Positions 59,568 to 64,000 of a stretch of DNA of 64,000 bases are shown here, in pieces. Origin of the DNA: JADJOY01 sp046331705 [NCBI: bacterium] (lineage in GTDB: Bacteria; JADJOY01); contig JAXLQJ010000001.1 in the NCBI GenBank assembly GCA_046331705.1, positions 1 to 64,000 of the forward strand. The letters run 5' to 3'. Within the stretch, counting starts at the first letter, position 1. The number at the start of each line of letters is the position of its first letter. A model generated the notes under the pieces. The model ran no database searches. It saw only the letters and a program-made list of their open reading frames with translations, and was not told the DNA's origin. The position numbers were made by a program, and so were the translations under genes.

Positions 59568-59854
59568 TCCTGCTGCGGTTTCGCGACGACACCACCGAGG
59601 CCGCGCGGCGTGCGTTGCACGAGGCGCTCGCCGGGCTGCCGGCGGCGATCCCCGAGATCCGCTCCTACCGTTTCGGCGACGACGCGCTGCGGATCGGCGG
59701 CAACTGGGACTTCGCGCTGGTCGCCGAGTTCGATTCCGTCGACGGCTATCAGGCCTATCGGACCCATCCCGCGCACCTGGCGGTGATCGAGAGCTACATC
59801 AAGCCGATCCTGAAGGAGCGCGCTGCGGTGCAATTCGACGCGGCGGGCGAATGA
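59552..59854 (+). CDS. Dabb (stress-responsive A/B barrel) protein
   Basis: The 100-residue protein opens MFRHVILLRFRDDTTEAARRA and contains FALVAEFDSVDGYQAYRTHPAHLAVIESYIKPI, the exact pattern of the Dabb family of dimeric alpha-beta barrels. Some members bind small aromatic or polyketide ligands or act in stress. AGGAGGG precedes the ATG, and its stop overlaps the next ATG. Confidence 0.92.
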   Translation: MFRHVILLRFRDDTTEAARRALHEALAGLPAAIPEIRSYRFGDDALRIGGNWDFALVAEFDSVDGYQAYRTHPAHLAVIESYIKPILKERAAVQFDAAGE

Positions 59855-61284
59855 CGGACGCCACTCGGACCCACGTCGCGGTCCGGGGCCGCGTCGTTGG
59901 GCTCGTCGCGCTGGGAATCGTCGTCTCGAGCCTCTCGCGCGCCGCGAACGCCGCCGGCGAGATGCCCGTGAACACGCCCACCGCGGCGTGCCTCGCCGAC
60001 GGCCAAGTCGAGGACATCTTGCTCGTGGACGGCATCGCCTACCTCGCGGGCCGGTTCACTCACGTCCGACCACCCGGTGCGGCGAGCGGTGGACCGGAGG
60101 AAAGGCCGCGCCAATTCTTCGCCGCGTGCGACGCCGCGACTGGCGCGGTCCTCGACTGGGACCCGCACGTCACCTGTGACGCCGGCACGTTTCCCTCCTG
60201 CGCCAGCAACCCGCGCGGCCAGACCCTGGCGCTCTCCGCCGATCGCCAGTCGATCTACCTGGGCGGCAAGTTTCGCGCGGTGGGCGGTTCGGCACGTCGT
60301 CACGCGGCGCGCGTGAGCCGCGCCAGCGCCGCTCTCGATTCGAGCTGGCTTCCCGAGCCCAACGACCGCGTGCAGCGAATCGTGGTGGCGCCCGACGGTG
60401 CCCGCGTCTACGTCGCGGGCAACTTCACGCAGGCCGGCGGCTGCGCGCCGGCGCCCTGCCACGCGTACCTCGCCGCCGTCGATCCGACCAGCGGCACCGC
60501 GATCACGGCGTTCGATCCCACGATCTCGTCGGCTGGTGGCGGGTTCGCGACCGTCTACGCGCTCGCGTTCTCCGGCGACGGCGCGACGATCTACCTCGGT
60601 GGCCAGTTCGACGAGGTCGACGGGGCCACGCGCTCGAGTGCCGCGGCGATCGATGCCGCCACCGGTACCGTGGCCACGGCATTCGCGCCGGCGCTCGCCG
60701 ACACCAATCCCAGCGACCCGGACGTCCAGATCCACGACGTGATCGTCGATCGCGACTGGGTCTACCTCTGCGGGGACTGGTGGCTGACCGATGGGCTGGG
60801 CGACCAGCAGAATCAGCGCAACGTGAACCGCTTCACGGCGGCGAACGGCACCGTCGACCCCGACTTCTGGATCGCCACCGACGGCGGCGTGCAAGCGTGC
60901 GCCCTCGACCTCGATCTCGGCGTGCTCTTCGTGGGTGGCCACTTCGATTGCGTGCGCGCGTGGGTGGACTCGACGACGCCGCTCGACCCGAATCCCTCCC
61001 CCTGCGGCACCGACCCGCTCTTCGTGGGTACGTTCCAGCGCGATCTGTTCGCGCTGACCATCGCCGACGGCACGCTCCTGCCGTGGAACCCGGACACCGG
61101 CGGCGTCGCGGGAACGTGGGCGATGGCGCGCGGCGAGGGCCGCCTCCTCGTGGGCGGCGAGCTCACCTGGCCACGCACGGGAACGGCGACGCACCAGAGC
61201 TTGCTCGCCTTCGACGTGCCACTGTTCGCCGACGATTTCGAGCGCGGCGACACCGCGCGCTGGTCTGCTACCACGCCCCCGTGA
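59851..61284 (+). CDS. Secreted beta-propeller (DUF5122-like) protein
   Basis: The 477-residue protein has a signal peptide (cut after ANA) and successive propeller units: DGIAYLAGRFTHV, SADRQSIYLGGKFRAVGG, APDGARVYVAGNFTQAGG, SGDGATIYLGGQFDEVDG and LFVGGHFDCV. The Y(L/V)(A/G)G.F motif is that of DUF5122-like propellers. It ends DDFERGDTARWS, a short C-terminal motif seen on many secreted proteins and perhaps a sorting or jelly-roll remnant. The ATGA overlap with the Dabb gene supports the start at 59851. Confidence 0.85.
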   Translation: MTDATRTHVAVRGRVVGLVALGIVVSSLSRAANAAGEMPVNTPTAACLADGQVEDILLVDGIAYLAGRFTHVRPPGAASGGPEERPRQFFAACDAATGAVLDWDPHVTCDAGTFPSCASNPRGQTLALSADRQSIYLGGKFRAVGGSARRHAARVSRASAALDSSWLPEPNDRVQRIVVAPDGARVYVAGNFTQAGGCAPAPCHAYLAAVDPTSGTAITAFDPTISSAGGGFATVYALAFSGDGATIYLGGQFDEVDGATRSSAAAIDAATGTVATAFAPALADTNPSDPDVQIHDVIVDRDWVYLCGDWWLTDGLGDQQNQRNVNRFTAANGTVDPDFWIATDGGVQACALDLDLGVLFVGGHFDCVRAWVDSTTPLDPNPSPCGTDPLFVGTFQRDLFALTIADGTLLPWNPDTGGVAGTWAMARGEGRLLVGGELTWPRTGTATHQSLLAFDVPLFADDFERGDTARWSATTPP

Positions 61285-61299
61285 CGGAAACGTCCGCAG

Positions 61300-61343
61300 C
61301 AGCCGCCGCGCCTCGTGGACTCGAGGATCGTCAACGGCGGCTG
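61300..61343. terminator. Nested hairpin between convergent genes
   Basis: CAGCCGCCG (61300-61308) pairs perfectly with CGGCGGCTG (61335-61343); inside, CCTCG (61311-61315) pairs with CGAGG (61322-61326). The structure spans the gap and runs into the last codons of the minus-strand gene. No T-tract. Confidence 0.45.
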
Positions 61344-61804
61344 TAGCGATCGAGGCGTGGACTGAGCTTCAGGGCGAGATCCGTGAAGGTCACCTGGGTC
61401 TCGCGATCCCGCCAGAACTCGATCCGGTGGATCCAGCGGCCGTGGTCGTCACGATCGATCTCGTCGTGGAGCGCGTCGGTTCTGTAGGGTGCTCGCGTCG
61501 CGAGGCGCTCGAGCTTCGTTACCGTCGTGCCGGGAAACCAGACACCTCGAAATCCGAGATCGAGATCGTAGTAGCCCACCTGGTTCCAGCCGCAGCGGAT
61601 CCGCAGATGCGCCGTCTTGCGAGCGCGATCCATCACGAAACGCCTCACGAGACCGTCGTGAATGCTCACGACTCGGATCAAGGTGCAGAGCGCGAGCGGC
61701 ATGGGGCTCTCTCGCGCCCAGGCTCTGAGCTGTGCCTGGTAGTCCTGCTCGGCTTGCTCCCGCTCGCCATCCCGCTTGCCATACCAGCGGAGCGGAAACC
61801 TCAT
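61331..61804 (-). CDS. Protein of unknown function, coupled to a methyltransferase
   Basis: The 157-residue protein has no signal peptide. It opens with a charged helix (GKRDGEREQAEQDYQAQLRAW) and continues as a beta-rich domain (HLRIRCGWNQVGYYDLDLGFRGVWF, GRWIHRIEFWRDRETQVTFTDL). I do not recognise the family; the strand and Trp pattern suggests a small beta-barrel or binding domain. Its ATG overlaps the stop of the upstream DUF938 gene (ATGA). Confidence 0.6.
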   Translation of the reverse strand: MRFPLRWYGKRDGEREQAEQDYQAQLRAWARESPMPLALCTLIRVVSIHDGLVRRFVMDRARKTAHLRIRCGWNQVGYYDLDLGFRGVWFPGTTVTKLERLATRAPYRTDALHDEIDRDDHGRWIHRIEFWRDRETQVTFTDLALKLSPRLDRYSRR

Positions 61805-62421
61805 GTCGGCTCTTCTCCCGAGCGACGGAACACCAGCGTGAAGTTGTTGGCGGGCATGGGGATCGTCTCGGCGAGCGCGAAGCCGGCGGCGTTCGCGGCG
61901 CGCTCCACGTCTTCGAGGTGGCGCACGCCCCACTCGGGATTGCGCGCGCGCAGGCTCTCGTCGAACGCGGCGTTGCTGGGTGCGGTGGGATTTCCGCCGA
62001 CGTGGTACGGGCCGTAGAGGACCAGCGGCGCGCCGCTCGGCAGCACGCGCGCGGCGCCGGCGAGCAGCGCGAGTGTCGCCGTCCACGGCGAGATGTGGAC
62101 CATGTTGATGCACACGATCGCGTCCGCGGCGTCGATGGGCCAGGTCTTGGCGCGCACGTCGAGCTCGCGCGGCGCGCGCAGATTCGGGAGAGCCTCGCTC
62201 TCGCGCCACGCGGCGATGCTGGCGCGTGACTCGGCGTCGGGGTCGCTGGGTTGCCAGACGATCCCCAGCAGGTGCCGCGCGAAGTGAACCGCGTGCTCGC
62301 CCGTGCCGCTCGCGATCTCGAGCACGAGCCCCTCTGTCGGCAGCACGCGCCGCAGCACGTCGAGGATCGGATCGCGATTTCGCGCCGTCGCCGGAGCGCG
62401 GAGGCGAGCGTCGCGCGGCAT
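61801..62421 (-). CDS. DUF938/METTL26-type SAM methyltransferase
   Basis: A 206-residue class I methyltransferase of the UPF0585/DUF938 family: the SAM loop LEIASGTGEHAVHFA, WQPSDPD, INMVHISPWTATLALLAGAARVLPSGAPLVLYGPY and the C-terminal MPANNFTLVFRR. All are family-diagnostic. The natural substrate is unknown. It begins at ATG 62421, overlapping by one base the stop of the upstream propeller gene (TGATG), and its own stop overlaps the next ATG, so three genes read as a coupled chain. Confidence 0.93.
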   Translation of the reverse strand: MPRDARLRAPATARNRDPILDVLRRVLPTEGLVLEIASGTGEHAVHFARHLLGIVWQPSDPDAESRASIAAWRESEALPNLRAPRELDVRAKTWPIDAADAIVCINMVHISPWTATLALLAGAARVLPSGAPLVLYGPYHVGGNPTAPSNAAFDESLRARNPEWGVRHLEDVERAANAAGFALAETIPMPANNFTLVFRRSGEEPT

Positions 62422-64000
62422 CACAGCCCCTCGAGCCCCGCGCCTTCCCAGAGGCGCGCCGAGGTTTCCGCCACCAAGTCGATGACGCCGAGCCCGAGGC
62501 TCGTGACACCGGTGATCGCGACGCTCCCGTCCGCGTTCACGGCGAGATCGCCGACCGGCTCGGTGAGATGCGAGAGCGAGAGAAAAGCACCGTCGCGGAG
62601 ATCGATGCCGTAGAGGCCCTGCCCGCTCGCCAGCACGAGCAAATCCTGGCGCGGATCGAGCGTCATCGCGTTGGATCCGAAGGCATCGAGCACGGTGAGG
62701 CCATGGCCGGCGATCGGTGCCGCATAAAGGCGATCGCCGAGGATGTAGGCGGTCGAGCAATCGCGGCTCATCACCAGCCGGCCGTTTCCGGGGCCGGCCA
62801 TGAACGTCTGCGCGGCGTCCGAGGTCGGGCCGAGCGTGCGCACCCGCACGAGCGCGCGATCGCGCAGCTCGTAGAGCACGTCGGCGGTCTCGATGCCGTC
62901 CGCGGACCACTCCGTGCCGAGCGCGAAGAGTCGCCCCGCTTCACAGCTGCTCACGTCGGAGACGTGCGTCCGGTCCGCCGTGATGCCCTTGGTGATGCGC
63001 CCCGTGGCGACCTCGAGGGCGTCCACCCGCGCATCGCCGAGGCGATACGGCGGGAAGTACGAGAAGCCCGTCGGCGACACCGTGAGCCAGAGCGTCGCGC
63101 CGCCGGCCGCCGAAGTGAACGCGGAAACCGGCTCTCCGAACGCGCTGCCTCCGGGAAGCAGATCCTCGAACGCTCCAGTGCCGAGATCGACGCGAAACGG
63201 ACCCCGCGAGGCGTTGGGGCCGCCGAAGACGAACGCCGAGCCTGGGCGATCCCCTTGGGCGACGTGACTGATGCCCGCGCCGCCTTCGGCGATGCGCCGC
63301 GCTTCCCGCGTCGCGGTGTCGTACTGAAAGACTCCCGATGGCGTTCCGAACCACACGCTCGTGCAATCGCCCACTGCGGTCGCGGGGCCACCGGGTGCGC
63401 GCAGCTCGGAGATCGCCGTGGTGGTGTCGAAGGAGTCGAGCCGGTCGAGGGTCGTCGGATCGAACGCGTCGTAGAGCACCGTCGCGTACGTGCCCTCCGC
63501 GGTCGCCCCCGAGAAGGACTCGTGCGCCCGGAAGAGACGCGTGCCACCACAACCGATGGCCAGAGCTTCCTGCCGATACCCCACGCTCTGAACGATCGTC
63601 TCCTCGGTTTCCCGCTCGCAGCGGCTCAGATTCGCGTAGGAACCGGTGTGTGGACCCGGGCCGATCACCGCCTGCTGGTACGTCGCGCGGCCCGAGGGAT
63701 CGATCAGCGCGGCAGGGAAGTCCGCGCAGCCATCGAGCCGCTCGCGACCGCCGTCGGCGAAGTCGATGCGATCCACACCGTCGCGCCAGGTGAAAGCACC
63801 CGCGCCCGCGGAATCGACGAAGAAGCCGCTGCCGGCGAAGCCGCGCTCGAGCACGAGCTGCCACTCGCTGCGCGCCGCCCCGAAGCGGTAGACGGCGCCG
63901 CTCAGCACCGGCTCCCCATACGGCGGTTGGGGCTCACCAGCATGTCCGACGACGGCGAACGCACCACCGCCGATCGGATCGGCCTCGACGGCCTCGACCG
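62421..64000 (-). CDS. Beta-propeller-like protein, 5' partial
   Basis: The frame is open to the right window edge (the last 90 bases translate without a stop into a propeller-like sequence), so the N-terminus is outside. The visible part of over 520 residues has six or more strand-rich units ending in D(T/A)(A/D) turns (FGTPSGVFQYDTAT, LVMSRDCSTAYILGDRLYAAPI, DLLVLASGQGLYGIDLRDGAF, LGVIDLVAETSARLWEGAG). The pattern is that of WD40/YVTN-type propellers. Two paired cysteines (ADFP and SRCERETEE regions) suggest export. Likely an envelope or secreted protein; the GTG at 63908 is not the real start. Confidence 0.6.
   Translation of the reverse strand, partial: VEAVEADPIGGGAFAVVGHAGEPQPPYGEPVLSGAVYRFGAARSEWQLVLERGFAGSGFFVDSAGAGAFTWRDGVDRIDFADGGRERLDGCADFPAALIDPSGRATYQQAVIGPGPHTGSYANLSRCERETEETIVQSVGYRQEALAIGCGGTRLFRAHESFSGATAEGTYATVLYDAFDPTTLDRLDSFDTTTAISELRAPGGPATAVGDCTSVWFGTPSGVFQYDTATREARRIAEGGAGISHVAQGDRPGSAFVFGGPNASRGPFRVDLGTGAFEDLLPGGSAFGEPVSAFTSAAGGATLWLTVSPTGFSYFPPYRLGDARVDALEVATGRITKGITADRTHVSDVSSCEAGRLFALGTEWSADGIETADVLYELRDRALVRVRTLGPTSDAAQTFMAGPGNGRLVMSRDCSTAYILGDRLYAAPIAGHGLTVLDAFGSNAMTLDPRQDLLVLASGQGLYGIDLRDGAFLSLSHLTEPVGDLAVNADGSVAITGVTSLGLGVIDLVAETSARLWEGAGLEGL

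Overview
The window is a gene-dense, strongly GC-rich chromosomal segment from a Gram-negative bacterium. Lipoproteins with lipobox cysteines, TorF-type and other outer-membrane barrels, BamE-like and AsmA-like proteins and a DevBCA-type exporter all point to a double membrane. The style of the secreted proteins (thrombospondin type 3 calcium loops, C-terminal Cys/hydrophobic/Arg anchors, beta-propellers, many secreted or lipoprotein alpha/beta hydrolases) resembles the former Deltaproteobacteria (Myxococcota, Binatota and relatives). That placement is an inference; no rRNA or ribosomal gene is present to confirm it. I found no tRNA, rRNA, CRISPR array, integrase or transposase.

Layout. 1-5.4 kb: the end of an M4 metalloprotease, a GH5 endoglycoceramidase-like enzyme, a cupredoxin plus lipoprotein pair, a stand-alone SecD P1-head protein and a GFA-family zinc protein. 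5.4-10.3 kb: an HtrA protease, a TorF-like porin with a membrane protein, and a Cys/Met PLP lyase; two GG-N10-GC sigma-54-type promoters lie here. 10.3-19 kb: a minus-strand operon of outer-membrane barrel, large lipoprotein hydrolase and secreted propeller, then a PhaC-like hydrolase and a PAF-acetylhydrolase-like lipoprotein. 19-28 kb: a four-PAS sensor with no recognised output domain, a divergent ABC/FtsX/HlyD exporter, and an ALDH-iron-ADH fusion. 28-32.9 kb: a FIST plus hybrid histidine kinase operon, a Tat-exported dienelactone hydrolase and a GST.

32.9-40 kb: a cyclase-like lipoprotein divergent from a second GH5 endoglycoceramidase-like lipoprotein, a rhodanese, a 152-155 bp tandem repeat, a MATE exporter and another hydrolase. 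40-46.5 kb: dppB- and dppC-like permeases followed at once by a 1316-residue AsmA-like protein. 46.5-54.9 kb, minus strand: a GNA1162(DUF799)/Fn3/beta-helix fusion, a transglutaminase, a FlgT-like protein and MgtC, then a DUF4345 protein and an SDR. 55-58.8 kb: a four-gene envelope cassette of unknown function. 59-64 kb: a PH-like membrane protein, a Dabb protein and a beta-propeller in an overlapping chain, and a convergent chain of propeller, DUF938 methyltransferase and unknown protein.

Recurring themes are hydrolysis of esters and glycolipids at the cell surface (two GH5 enzymes and at least five alpha/beta hydrolases), envelope assembly and lipid transport, and very tight translational coupling (ATGA/GTGA overlaps). 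Hairpins without U-tracts sit in several of the convergent gaps.
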